Origin: Planosporangium spinosum | Lineage (GTDB): Bacteria; Actinomycetota; Actinomycetes; Mycobacteriales; Micromonosporaceae | Assembly (NCBI RefSeq): GCF_049999945.1 | Contig: NZ_JBLYUB010000003.1 | Coordinates: forward strand, 1 to 64,000 | DNA: 64,000 nt | Reading direction: 5' to 3' | Shown: positions 7,770 through 15,085 of the stretch, one piece after another | How the letters are laid out: every line of letters starts with the position of its first letter | Position numbering within the stretch: the stretch's first letter is position 1 | Translations under genes and position numbers: made by a program | Notes under the pieces: model-generated | The model's input: the letters and a program-made list of their open reading frames with translations, nothing else | What the model was told of the DNA's origin: nothing | The model's database searches: none

Positions 7770-8394
7770 GACATGCCCTGGGTGACTCGTTACCGCCGGG
7801 TACGCCAGCTGCCTCACCCGTCCTCGGCTGCCCGCGCAACTCGTGGTCCGCCGAGGACGGGTACGGGGTGGTGGAGGGCCGCTACCAGCGCAGCCTCGTC
7901 GGGAACCCGGCGATCAGGGGCCGGGCCGCCAACGACGCCCGGCCCAGTGCCCGGGTCGCCGACCCGCCGATCCGCCGTGGCGGCGGATCGGCTTTCCCTG
8001 CTCTGCTCCGCAGGTGTTGGCGTTTCCTGCCCGGCCTGAAGGTCGGAGTATCCACGGAAGGAATCTGCTGACCCCGGTCGCGGACTTCGTCACCGCGGTG
8101 GTCCGGTCGGTGTGGTCGCGGGGCGTGTGCCCATCGCTGCTGGCCAGTCCGACGTCCACCGCGCCGGTGGACGCGGCCCGGCGGCAGGCCTTCCGCGACC
8201 GCGTCGACGCCTACAACAACGCCCTCGCGCGCGCCTGCGACCGGTACGGGCCGCACTGCCGGTGGGACGGTGGCGCCGTGTACCGGGCCGCCTTCGATCT
8301 CGACCGGCTGTCCGTGCTGGACTTCTTCCACCCGAGCTCCGCCGGGCAGGACGAGATCGCCCGGCTGACCTGGCCGGAGACGTTCACCTGGTAG
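7770..8394 (+). pseudogene. Decayed SGNH/GDSL hydrolase
   Basis: Two frames together spell an SGNH esterase. The first (about 7770-7965) reads HALGDSLPPGT with the catalytic Ser block, then GCPRNSWSAEDGYG and NPAIRGRAANDARPSARVAD. The second, in a different frame (about 8066-8394), reads TPVADFVTAVV and ends with VLDFFHPSSAGQDEIARL, the catalytic Asp and His block. The about 100 bases between them are unrelated in every frame, contain a terminator-like hairpin, and remove the glycine and Asn blocks expected there. No single frame joins the halves. Either a segment was replaced or several deletions occurred. The 3' end overlaps the convergent TetR gene by 11 bases. Confidence 0.8.
7966..7992 (+). 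terminator. Terminator-like hairpin inside the decayed hydrolase
   Basis: Perfect 12-bp arms (7966-7977 and 7981-7992) with a three-base loop are followed by TTT, a rho-independent terminator pattern read rightward. It sits exactly where the hydrolase reading frame breaks. Confidence 0.6.
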
Positions 8395-9037
8395 TCGCCG
8401 CGCCGTCGCCGACCGGCAGGTCGCGGGCGCGGGTCAGCAGGTCCGTCAGGGTCGCCGCCGCGTACCGGACCAGGGCGTCGGGTGTGGTCACCCGCTGCTC
8501 GGCCCGGTCCACGGCAAGGCTCTCCACCAGCGACCACCAGGCCCGTACGGTCATCCGGGAGGTCGGAGTCGCCGGTACCCGCAGGGCGGCCAGCGCGCGC
8601 TCGGTGAGGGTGTCGCGGATGTCCTCGAAGATCTCCCGGATGTCGGGGTCGGCGCCCGCGCCGCCCCGGAAGAACGCGGTGTAGGGCTCGAGGTGGCGGT
8701 CGATGAACCCGACGAACGCCGCGACGATGGACCGCAGCTGCTCGGCCGCCGCCACCTCCGGGTCGGCCTGCGCCGCGTTGAGCAGCCGGCGGGCGGCGGC
8801 CCGGACGACGGCCGTGTAGTAGTGCTGCTTGGTCGGGAAGTAGTGGAACAGCAGGCCGCGCGAGATGCCGGCCTCCGCGGCCACCGCGTCGACCGACAGT
8901 GCGTGGATCGGGCGGCTGGCCAGCATCTGCAGCCCGATCCCGATGAGCTGCCGGCGCCGGTCGTCCTGGCTGAGCCGCCGGCTGCGGGTCTCCCCGGCGG
9001 TGTGCGGGGTCGCTCGGCGGGCGGGCTGGTCGGTCAT
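8384..9037 (-). CDS. TetR-family repressor of the acyl-CoA operon
   Basis: This 217-residue regulator has an N-terminal helix-turn-helix at about residues 28-75, with LSVDAVAAEAGISRGLLFHY followed by FPTKQHYY, the TetR hallmark. The C-terminal ligand-binding part is helical and unassigned. It is divergent from the acyl-CoA dehydrogenase operon. The two near-identical palindromes in the gap probably are its operators, so it likely represses both directions until an acyl-CoA or fatty acid ligand binds. The ligand is inferred from the neighbours. It starts at ATG 9037. Confidence 0.92.
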   Translation of the reverse strand: MTDQPARRATPHTAGETRSRRLSQDDRRRQLIGIGLQMLASRPIHALSVDAVAAEAGISRGLLFHYFPTKQHYYTAVVRAAARRLLNAAQADPEVAAAEQLRSIVAAFVGFIDRHLEPYTAFFRGGAGADPDIREIFEDIRDTLTERALAALRVPATPTSRMTVRAWWSLVESLAVDRAEQRVTTPDALVRYAAATLTDLLTRARDLPVGDGAATTR

Positions 9038-9063
9038 GGCTGACTCCCCGCTGACGTGGTCTC

Positions 9064-9078
9064 TTGAGCAATGCTCAA
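9064..9078. promoter_or_regulatory. TetR operator 1 (TTGAGCA-N-TGCTCAA)
   Basis: A perfect 7-1-7 palindrome, 27 bases upstream of the tetR start. Its left half TTGAGC could be the -35 box of a rightward promoter, with TAAGTT 17 bases later as -10. Confidence 0.75.
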
Positions 9079-9096
9079 CATACCGCTAAGTTGGCG

Positions 9097-9111
9097 TTGA
9101 GCATTGCTCAA
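9097..9111. promoter_or_regulatory. TetR operator 2 (TTGAGCA-N-TGCTCAA)
   Basis: A second perfect copy of the same 7-1-7 palindrome, its centre 33 bases (about three helical turns) from operator 1. Both sites would lie on the same face of the DNA. Confidence 0.75.
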
Positions 9112-9264
9112 GAAGCTGGTTCGACCTGTCCGGGCTGGTGGGACGTGACCGGGCTGGCGAAGGTGTCCGGCCGGGTTGAGCGGTGCCCGACCGGGGTGGG
9201 CGGTGCCCGGCCCGGAGGTGTCGCCGGGCCGTTCCCGGTACGAAGCGTCGCGGGAGGCGATCCG

Positions 9265-10572
9265 GTGGACTTCACGCCGTCCGCCCGGTCCAGGGAGTAC
9301 CTGGAGCGGGTGCAGGAGTTCATGCGCACCGAGATCGAGCCGGTCGAGGCCGCGCTCCTCGCCGCGCTGGGTGACCGCGACGGCCGCACCGCGGGCCGCG
9401 AGGGCGACGGTGGTATCGCCGGCCGCGAGGGCGACGGTGGTATCGCCGGCCGCGACGGCGGTGGCGGGGCCGACCCGTGGACAGTCCCGCCGCGGATCCG
9501 CGATCTTCAGCGCAAGGCCCGGGCGGCCGGCCTGTGGAACCTGTTCATGCCGGACGAGACGTACGGCGTCGGCCTGTCCAACGTGGAGTACGCCCCGCTC
9601 GCCGAGGCGATGGGACGGTCGGCGATCGCGCCGGTGGTGTTCAACTGCGCCGCGCCGGACACCGGCAACATCGAGGTGTTCTACCACTACGGCAGCGAGG
9701 AGCAGCGCAACCGCTGGATGGTGCCGCTGCTGGAGGGGCGCATCCGGTCGGCATTCTGCATGACCGAGCCGGACGTCGCGTCCTCGGACGCCACCAACAT
9801 GGCCGCGACCGCCGTGCTCGACGGCGACGAGGTCGTGCTCAACGGGCGCAAGTGGTGGAGCACCGGCGTGGGCCACCCCGACTGCGACGTACTCGTCTTC
9901 ATGGGCGTCACCGACCCGACCGCCCACCGCTACCTGCGCCATTCAATGGTCGCGGTGCCCCGTGACACGCCGGGGGTGCGGGTCGAGCGGATGCTCCCGA
10001 CGATGGGCTTCTACGACGAGCCGGGCGGGCACGGGGAGGTGTCCTTCACCGACGTCCGGCTGCCCGCCAGCGCGATCATCGCCGGTCCCGGCCGGGGCTT
10101 CGAGATCGCCCAGGGGCGTCTGGGGCCGGGCCGGGTGCACCACTGCATGCGCCTGATCGGCCTCGCCGAGCGCGCGCTCGAACTCGCCTGCCGGCGGGGC
10201 GTCAGTCGCACCGCGTTCGGCAAGCCGCTGGTCAACCTCGGCGGCAACCGGGAGCGCATCGCCGACGCGCGGATCGCCATCCAGCAGGCCCGCCTGCTGG
10301 TGCTGCACACCGCCTGGCTGCTGGACACCGACGGGATCGGGGCGGCGCTGTCGGCGGTCTCCCAGATCAAGGTGGCGGTGCCGACGATGGCCCAGCAGGT
10401 CGTCGACATGGCCATCCAGCTGCACGGTGGGGCCGGCCTGTCCAACGACCTTCCCCTCGCCGGAGCGTGGACGACCGCGCGGGCCATCCGGCTGGCGGAT
10501 GGCCCCGACGAGGTGCACCGTGGCGTCGTCGCGCGCCTGGAGTTGGCGCCCTACCTGGAGGAGGCCCGATGA
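9265..10572 (+). CDS. Acyl-CoA dehydrogenase (ACAD11/FadE-like)
   Basis: This 435-residue flavoprotein has the full acyl-CoA dehydrogenase fold: FCMTEPDVASSDATNM (FAD and substrate binding), GRKWWSTGVGHP, and the C-terminal QLHGGAGLSNDLPLA. It would introduce a double bond into an acyl-CoA. The context of SDR genes and a phosphotransferase remnant resembles ACAD10/11-type loci. I chose the GTG at 9265, which has a GGGAGG site and gives the usual VDFTPSARSREYLERVQEF start. An in-frame 27-bp tandem repeat (9394-9447) adds GREGDGGIA copies in a surface region near residues 44-66. It is first in an operon controlled by the divergent TetR. Confidence 0.93.
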   Translation: MDFTPSARSREYLERVQEFMRTEIEPVEAALLAALGDRDGRTAGREGDGGIAGREGDGGIAGRDGGGGADPWTVPPRIRDLQRKARAAGLWNLFMPDETYGVGLSNVEYAPLAEAMGRSAIAPVVFNCAAPDTGNIEVFYHYGSEEQRNRWMVPLLEGRIRSAFCMTEPDVASSDATNMAATAVLDGDEVVLNGRKWWSTGVGHPDCDVLVFMGVTDPTAHRYLRHSMVAVPRDTPGVRVERMLPTMGFYDEPGGHGEVSFTDVRLPASAIIAGPGRGFEIAQGRLGPGRVHHCMRLIGLAERALELACRRGVSRTAFGKPLVNLGGNRERIADARIAIQQARLLVLHTAWLLDTDGIGAALSAVSQIKVAVPTMAQQVVDMAIQLHGGAGLSNDLPLAGAWTTARAIRLADGPDEVHRGVVARLELAPYLEEAR

Positions 10573-11525
10573 GCGAGGCGAACACCGGCCGGCAGGCGCC
10601 GGCCACCGGCGCCGGATCCGGCCGGCACGCGCCGGCCACCGGTGCAGACTGCGGCCGGCGGGTTCTGGTCACCGGCGCCGGATCCGGCCTGGGCCGGGCG
10701 ATCGCCGCCCGGTTCGCCGCCGACGGGTGCCGGGTACTGCTCACCGACGTCAACGCCGATGCCGTCGCCGAGGCGGCCGCCGCCCTCGGCGACCCGTCCC
10801 GCATCGCTGCGCTGTCCCTGGACGTCACCGACGACGACGCGTGGGCGCGGGCCCGGGTGTGGTGCGAGGAGAACTGGGGCGGCCTGGACATCCTGGTCAA
10901 CAACGCCGGCGTGGCCGCGGCCGGGCGCGTCGACGCGATACCGATCGAGGACTGGCGCTGGATCCTCGAGACCAACCTGATGAGCGCCGTCCGCGGCTGC
11001 CGTACCTTCGTGCCGCTCCTCAAGGCGCAGGGGCACGGGCATGTGGTCAACGTGGCGTCGCTGGCCGGGCTGCTGACCCCACCCGCGATGAGTTCCTACA
11101 ACGTCACCAAGGCGGCGGTGGTCGCGCTGTCGGAGACGTTGCGCTCCGAACTGGAGCCGTACGGCATCCGTACCACGGTGGTCTGCCCGGGCTTCGTGCG
11201 GACCAATCTGGCCTCGTCCGTCCGGAGCCCGGACCCGGCGATGGTGGATCTGACCCATAAGCTGGTCAACGGGTCGAAGCTCACGCCTGAGCAGGTCGCC
11301 GACCGGGTCGTGGTCGCTGTCGACCGGGGCCGCTTCCTCGTGCTGACCGAGCTCGTCGGGCGGGTGGCGTGGCTGGCCAAGCGGTACGTCCCGGCGCTGG
11401 TGCACCGCCAGACGGTAGCGGCGGCGCGGCGGCTGCGCGCCCGCATCGAGAGCGGCCACGTCGACGGCCGCCACCCGGACAGCGACCGCACCGACGGTGA
11501 CGTCCGCGCCGGAGCCGGGCGATGA
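10569..11525 (+). CDS. SDR-family oxidoreductase with repeat-extended N-terminus
   Basis: A 318-residue short-chain dehydrogenase. The cofactor motif TGAGSGLG, the NNAG motif and the catalytic Ser and SYNVTK (Tyr, Lys) are all present. It probably oxidises a hydroxyacyl or alcohol intermediate of the same acyl-CoA pathway. It starts at ATG 10569 in an ATGA overlap with the dehydrogenase. The first about 30 residues are unusual: an 18-bp sequence from the cofactor motif is repeated exactly at 10604-10621 and 10670-10687, so TGAGSG appears once in the extension and once in the true Rossmann motif. The C-terminus is extended and polar. Confidence 0.92.
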   Translation: MSEANTGRQAPATGAGSGRHAPATGADCGRRVLVTGAGSGLGRAIAARFAADGCRVLLTDVNADAVAEAAAALGDPSRIAALSLDVTDDDAWARARVWCEENWGGLDILVNNAGVAAAGRVDAIPIEDWRWILETNLMSAVRGCRTFVPLLKAQGHGHVVNVASLAGLLTPPAMSSYNVTKAAVVALSETLRSELEPYGIRTTVVCPGFVRTNLASSVRSPDPAMVDLTHKLVNGSKLTPEQVADRVVVAVDRGRFLVLTELVGRVAWLAKRYVPALVHRQTVAAARRLRARIESGHVDGRHPDSDRTDGDVRAGAGR

Positions 11526-11583
11526 CCGTCGGCACCGGGACCGTCCGCGCCGGAGCCGGCCGATGACCGTCGACACGGGCGGT
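11502..11583 (+). repeat. 41-bp tandem duplication across the SDR stop and next start
   Basis: The sequence from 11502 is repeated at 11543 with few changes (GTCCGCGCCGGAGCCGG, then CGATGACCGTCG). Each copy carries a stop/start ATGA junction. The duplication makes a 14-codon frame (11522-11566) whose stop overlaps the ATG at 11563. Confidence 0.85.
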
Positions 11584-11781
11584 GCGGGCGACGTCGGCAC
11601 CTGGGCCTGCTACGAGGTGTTCGGCCTGTTCCGGCTCGCCGTCATCGCCCAGCGGATCTCCTGCCGCTATCACCACCGGCGGACCCGCAACCGCGCGTTC
11701 CGGCACTACTGGATCATGGTGGGCTACCTCGACCTCCGGTGTCGGCGACTGATCCGCGCGACCGAACGCGGGAGCCGCTGA
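11563..11781 (+). pseudogene. C-terminal remnant of an acyl-CoA-linked phosphotransferase
   Basis: The 72-residue frame reads CYEVFGLFRLAVIAQRI, then YHHRRTRNRAFRHYW and MVGYLDLRCRRLI. This matches the very C-terminus of the aminoglycoside-phosphotransferase-like kinases that accompany ACAD10/11-type dehydrogenases. Those proteins have about 340 residues; the nucleotide-binding and catalytic parts are absent here, so it cannot be an active kinase. The start region is the second copy of the 41-bp duplication, suggesting that a large internal deletion and the duplication belong to one event. Its stop overlaps the next start (TGATG). Confidence 0.78.
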
Positions 11782-12470
11782 TGGGAGTGCTGTACCTGGT
11801 CCGGCACGGGCAGGCCACCGGCAACGACGGCAGCTACGACGCCCTGTCGGAGCTGGGGCGCGAGCAGGCCCGGGCGGCCGGCGCCGAGCTGGCGCGCCGG
11901 GGCGTGCGGCCCGACCGGATCGTCACCGGCGAGCTACGCCGCCAGCGCGAGACCGCCGACGAGCTGCTGGCCGGGCTCGGCGCGCCGGTGCCGGAGCCCG
12001 TCGTGGACGGCCGCTGGGACGAGTACGACCACGTCGACCTGCTCGCCGTCCGGGAACCCCGCCACCGCGACCCGATCGCGCTCGCCACTGACCTCGGCGC
12101 CGCCGACCGGCCCGGCCGGGCCCTCCAGGAGCTGCTCGACGCCGCCCTGCGGGACTGGACCGCGTCGCGGACCGGCGGGCACGCCGAGACCTGGTCCGCC
12201 TTCGCTGGCCGGGTCCGGGCCGCTCTCGATGACGTCGTCGCGGCCGGCCGGGCGGCGACCACCGTGGTGGTGACCTCGGGCGGCCCGATCAGCGCCGTCT
12301 GCGCCGCCCTGCTGGGCGTACCGGCCGAGGGCTGGCTCGCGCTCAACCGGGTCATGGTGAACGCGAGCATCACGACCGTCCTGCTGGGCGGCCAGGGTGT
12401 CTCGCTGCTGACCTACAACGACCATGCCCACGTCGCCGGCGACGGCCGCCGGTTGCTCACCTACCGCTGA
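11781..12470 (+). CDS. Histidine phosphatase family protein
   Basis: A 229-residue protein with the LVRHGQATGN motif (Arg8, His9) and a second conserved histidine region around TSGGPISAV. In this family the His of RHG is phosphorylated during catalysis; here the usual SHG of the second motif reads TSGGP, so that histidine appears to be missing. Substrates of the branch range from phosphoglycerate to phospho-acyl compounds. The place in an operon that once held a kinase suggests action on a phosphorylated lipid intermediate. It starts at ATG 11781, overlapping the previous stop. Confidence 0.88.
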   Translation: MGVLYLVRHGQATGNDGSYDALSELGREQARAAGAELARRGVRPDRIVTGELRRQRETADELLAGLGAPVPEPVVDGRWDEYDHVDLLAVREPRHRDPIALATDLGAADRPGRALQELLDAALRDWTASRTGGHAETWSAFAGRVRAALDDVVAAGRAATTVVVTSGGPISAVCAALLGVPAEGWLALNRVMVNASITTVLLGGQGVSLLTYNDHAHVAGDGRRLLTYR

Positions 12471-12482
12471 GAGGGTCCGTAC

Positions 12483-13229
12483 GTGCGCCGCAACATCCTC
12501 ATCACCGGAGCCAGCTCCGGACTCGGTCGCGGGATGGCCCGCGAGTTCGCCGCCCGTGGTCGCAACCTGGCGCTGTGTGCCCGCCGCGCCGACCGCCTGG
12601 AGGAGCTGCGCGCCGAGCTGCTCGCCGCCCACCCGGGAATCACGGTCAGCGTGCGCAGCCTCGACGTCGACGACCACGACCAGGTCTTCGAGGTCTTCCG
12701 GGCCTTCCGCGCCGACCTCGGCTCGCTGGACCGGGTCGTCGTCAACGCCGGCCTGGGCAAGGGGCAGCCGATCGGCACCGGCTACTTCTACGCCAACGTG
12801 CAGACCGCGCGGACCAACGTGCTCGGTGCCCTGGCCCAGTGCGAGGCCGCGATGGAGGCGTTCCGCGATCAGCAGGCGGGGCACCTGGTCGTCGTCTCGT
12901 CCATGAGCGCGCTGCGCGGGATGCCGCGCAACATGACCATGTACGCGGCGAGCAAGGCCGCCGTCGCCACCCTTGCCGAGGGCATCCGTGCCGACGTCCT
13001 CGGCTCCGGCATCACCATCACCACGATCTACCCCGGCTACATCCGCTCGGAGATGAACGAGAAGGTCAAGAAGGCCCCGTTCATGATCGATACCGAGACG
13101 GGTTGCCGGTTGCTCGCCGCGGCGATCGAGCGGGAGCCCGCCAAGGCGTACGTGCCGCGCTGGCCGTGGGTGCCGCTGTCGGTCGCCATGCGGACACTGC
13201 CACTGTCGGTGGTCCGCCGAATGACCTGA
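12483..13229 (+). CDS. SDR-family oxidoreductase
   Basis: A 248-residue classical SDR with TGASSGLG at residues 8-15, the NAG motif, Ser in SSMSAL and YAASKAA (Tyr and Lys). The C-terminal part (MRTLPLSVVRRM) is hydrophobic and may touch the membrane. It starts at GTG 12483 behind a GAGAGGG site, 12 bases after the phosphatase, and is the last gene of the TetR-controlled acyl-CoA operon. It resembles the SDRs that act on long-chain substrates, but the substrate is unknown. Confidence 0.9.
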   Translation: MRRNILITGASSGLGRGMAREFAARGRNLALCARRADRLEELRAELLAAHPGITVSVRSLDVDDHDQVFEVFRAFRADLGSLDRVVVNAGLGKGQPIGTGYFYANVQTARTNVLGALAQCEAAMEAFRDQQAGHLVVVSSMSALRGMPRNMTMYAASKAAVATLAEGIRADVLGSGITITTIYPGYIRSEMNEKVKKAPFMIDTETGCRLLAAAIEREPAKAYVPRWPWVPLSVAMRTLPLSVVRRMT

Positions 13230-13360
13230 CCACGTTCGACGGCCGGGCGGCCGGCCTCCCCGATGACCGGTCGGCCGGATGGACGGCCTGACCGCGCTCG
13301 GCGACCGGACGGAAACCCAAAAGGCAGGGTCCGGCAACCGAGCATGGTGATCATTGCCGA

Positions 13361-14122
13361 GTGCACACATGGCAAGACTGGGTTGGCGCCGCGGTCTACG
13401 TGGACGACCGGGTCCGGGCGACCGTCGTGGAGGTCGACGCCGACGGCGTCACCCTGGACTCCTCGACCGGGGACTGGTTGCCACTGCGCCCCTTCGACGT
13501 CATCAGCCTCATTCGTACGAGGCCGATGAGCCGCTGGTGGGCGGCGGTTCGCGAGGTCACCGACAGGTCCCTGCGGCTGGGGCCTCCCGTGCACGACGAC
13601 GTGGAGCGCCGTCGCTTTCCCCGCCGCGCGCTGTCCGCGCCGGTGTCCGTGTGGTGGCCCGGCGCCGGGGCCGACAGCAACGGCCTGACCACCGACGTGT
13701 CGATCGGCGGGTTCTCGGCCGTCTTCGATCACCTCCCGCCGGAGGGGAGCGCGATCGCGGCACGCCTGGACGGATTGCCCCGGCCGATCGTCGCCGTCGC
13801 CACGTGCCTGTCAGCAAACGGCGACCAGGCCCGCTTCGCGTTCCACGACATCGGCGCACTGGATGTCGAGATCCTTACCGCGATCACCCTGTCGCGCCCG
13901 GTCCGCAAACGCGTGGTCGCCAGCGGGGAAGCGGTTCTCTGGTCGACCCTCGGCAGCCAGCCCGTCACCATCCGGTCCACTCCACTGGGCGGTGTCGTGA
14001 CCGGGGCGGCCCGGTGCCCGTCGCGTAAGGAGCACGTCATCCTGGAATCTCAGGGGGTCCTGCACCGGGCCGAGGTCATCTCGGTCGGCGGCGGTGTGCC
14101 CAGACTGGGCTGGCTGGACTAG
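13361..14122 (+). CDS. PilZ-domain protein
   Basis: A 253-residue protein. The region at residues 85-125 contains ERRRFPRRAL and TDVSIGGFSAVF, the RxxxR and DxSxxG motifs of PilZ domains, preceded by a small barrel-like domain, and followed by an unassigned C-terminal domain of about 90 residues. It is predicted to bind cyclic di-GMP. The GTG at 13361 is the best start. It differs in sequence from the PilZ protein at 5221-5859. Its upstream gap (13230-13360) has no clear operator. Confidence 0.8.
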   Translation: MHTWQDWVGAAVYVDDRVRATVVEVDADGVTLDSSTGDWLPLRPFDVISLIRTRPMSRWWAAVREVTDRSLRLGPPVHDDVERRRFPRRALSAPVSVWWPGAGADSNGLTTDVSIGGFSAVFDHLPPEGSAIAARLDGLPRPIVAVATCLSANGDQARFAFHDIGALDVEILTAITLSRPVRKRVVASGEAVLWSTLGSQPVTIRSTPLGGVVTGAARCPSRKEHVILESQGVLHRAEVISVGGGVPRLGWLD

Positions 14123-14207
14123 GTAGTGTCGCAGAAGTGGCGCGCTGTCAGCCGAGACCGGCTCGCCGCAGGATCTCGACGATGACGGTCGCTTCGCTGC
14201 CGACATC

Positions 14208-14519
14208 GTGCGCGATCTCCCGGTACTTGTCGGCCGCATGACGGTCATCGAGCTGGCGGACCAGCCAGGGGCCTGCCGGCTCACCGTCACCCACGACCTG
14301 ACCGGCGCGCCGGCCACCGCCGCGCTGACCGGCGGAGCGCTGGAGGACACCGGCGCCGGTGGCGGGTGGGCCTGGGTGCTCAGCGACCTCAAGACCCTCG
14401 TCGAGACGGGCAGCGCCTTCTCCGCCTGGCCCGGTCGGCGGCGGGAGCCGTGGGGCGCCACCGAGCCCCGCGTGCCGCCGGTTTTCCTTCAGTCTCGGAC
14501 CGTATCGTCGACCGGATGA
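14208..14519 (+). pseudogene. SRPBCC (AHSA1-like) domain remnant
   Basis: The segment CRLTVTHDLTGAPATAALTG followed by WAWVLSDLKTLVETG matches the C-terminal third of SRPBCC/AHSA1 proteins. The N-terminal two thirds, including the first strands of the fold, are missing; the frame is open back to 14127 but the sequence there is not SRPBCC-like. Without these strands the ligand cavity cannot form. It ends in an ATGA overlap with the HXXEE gene. A short functional protein cannot be excluded. Confidence 0.55.
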
Positions 14520-15061
14520 CCATGGAGCCGAACCGCGACCGCGCCCTGCCGGCCGCCGCCACGTGGGGACTGTGGGTCGCCTGGGCGATCCACGACGCCG
14601 AGGAGTTGGCCACGATGAGCGGCTGGGTCGACCGGGCCCGGCCGCGACTGCGGGCGCGGTTCCCGCGGGTGCCCGACCGGGTCTGGGACCGGATGCGCGT
14701 CACGCCCGCGCATGCCGGGATCGCGATCGGCGCGGTCGGCGCGCTGGTGGCGGTCGCGGCGGCGCGCGGTGCCCGCACCGGCGGCCGCAGCCGGTTCTAC
14801 CAGGCGACGCTGGCCGGCTTCGGCCTGCACGCGGGTACCCACGTCGCGCAGGCGGTCGTCACCGGCGGGTACACGCCGGGCGTGGTGACCGCGCCGCTGC
14901 TGGTCGCTCCGTACTCGCTATGGGCCTGGCGGCGTCTGGGCAAGGCCGGCGTGCCCCGGCGCGCCGGCGCGGCGGCGGTCACCGCCGCCGCGTTGCTGCC
15001 GGCCGCCGCCATCGCCGCGCACGCCGTGGCCCGGGTGCTGGCACCCGGCAAGCGCGACTGA
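14516..15061 (+). CDS. HXXEE-motif membrane protein
   Basis: A 181-residue protein with WAIHDAEELATMSGW near the N-terminus, matching the HXXEE motif family, followed by at least four hydrophobic segments (GIAIGAVGALVAVAAA, the LAGFGLHAGTH region, VVTAPLLVAPYSLWAW, and AAAVTAAALLPAAAIAAHA). The family is integral-membrane and of unknown function; the HXXEE motif may bind a metal. It starts at ATG 14516, overlapping the SRPBCC remnant, or at ATG 14522. Confidence 0.82.
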   Translation: MTMEPNRDRALPAAATWGLWVAWAIHDAEELATMSGWVDRARPRLRARFPRVPDRVWDRMRVTPAHAGIAIGAVGALVAVAAARGARTGGRSRFYQATLAGFGLHAGTHVAQAVVTGGYTPGVVTAPLLVAPYSLWAWRRLGKAGVPRRAGAAAVTAAALLPAAAIAAHAVARVLAPGKRD

Positions 15062-15085
15062 CGGCCACGCACCCCCGCCGTCGGA

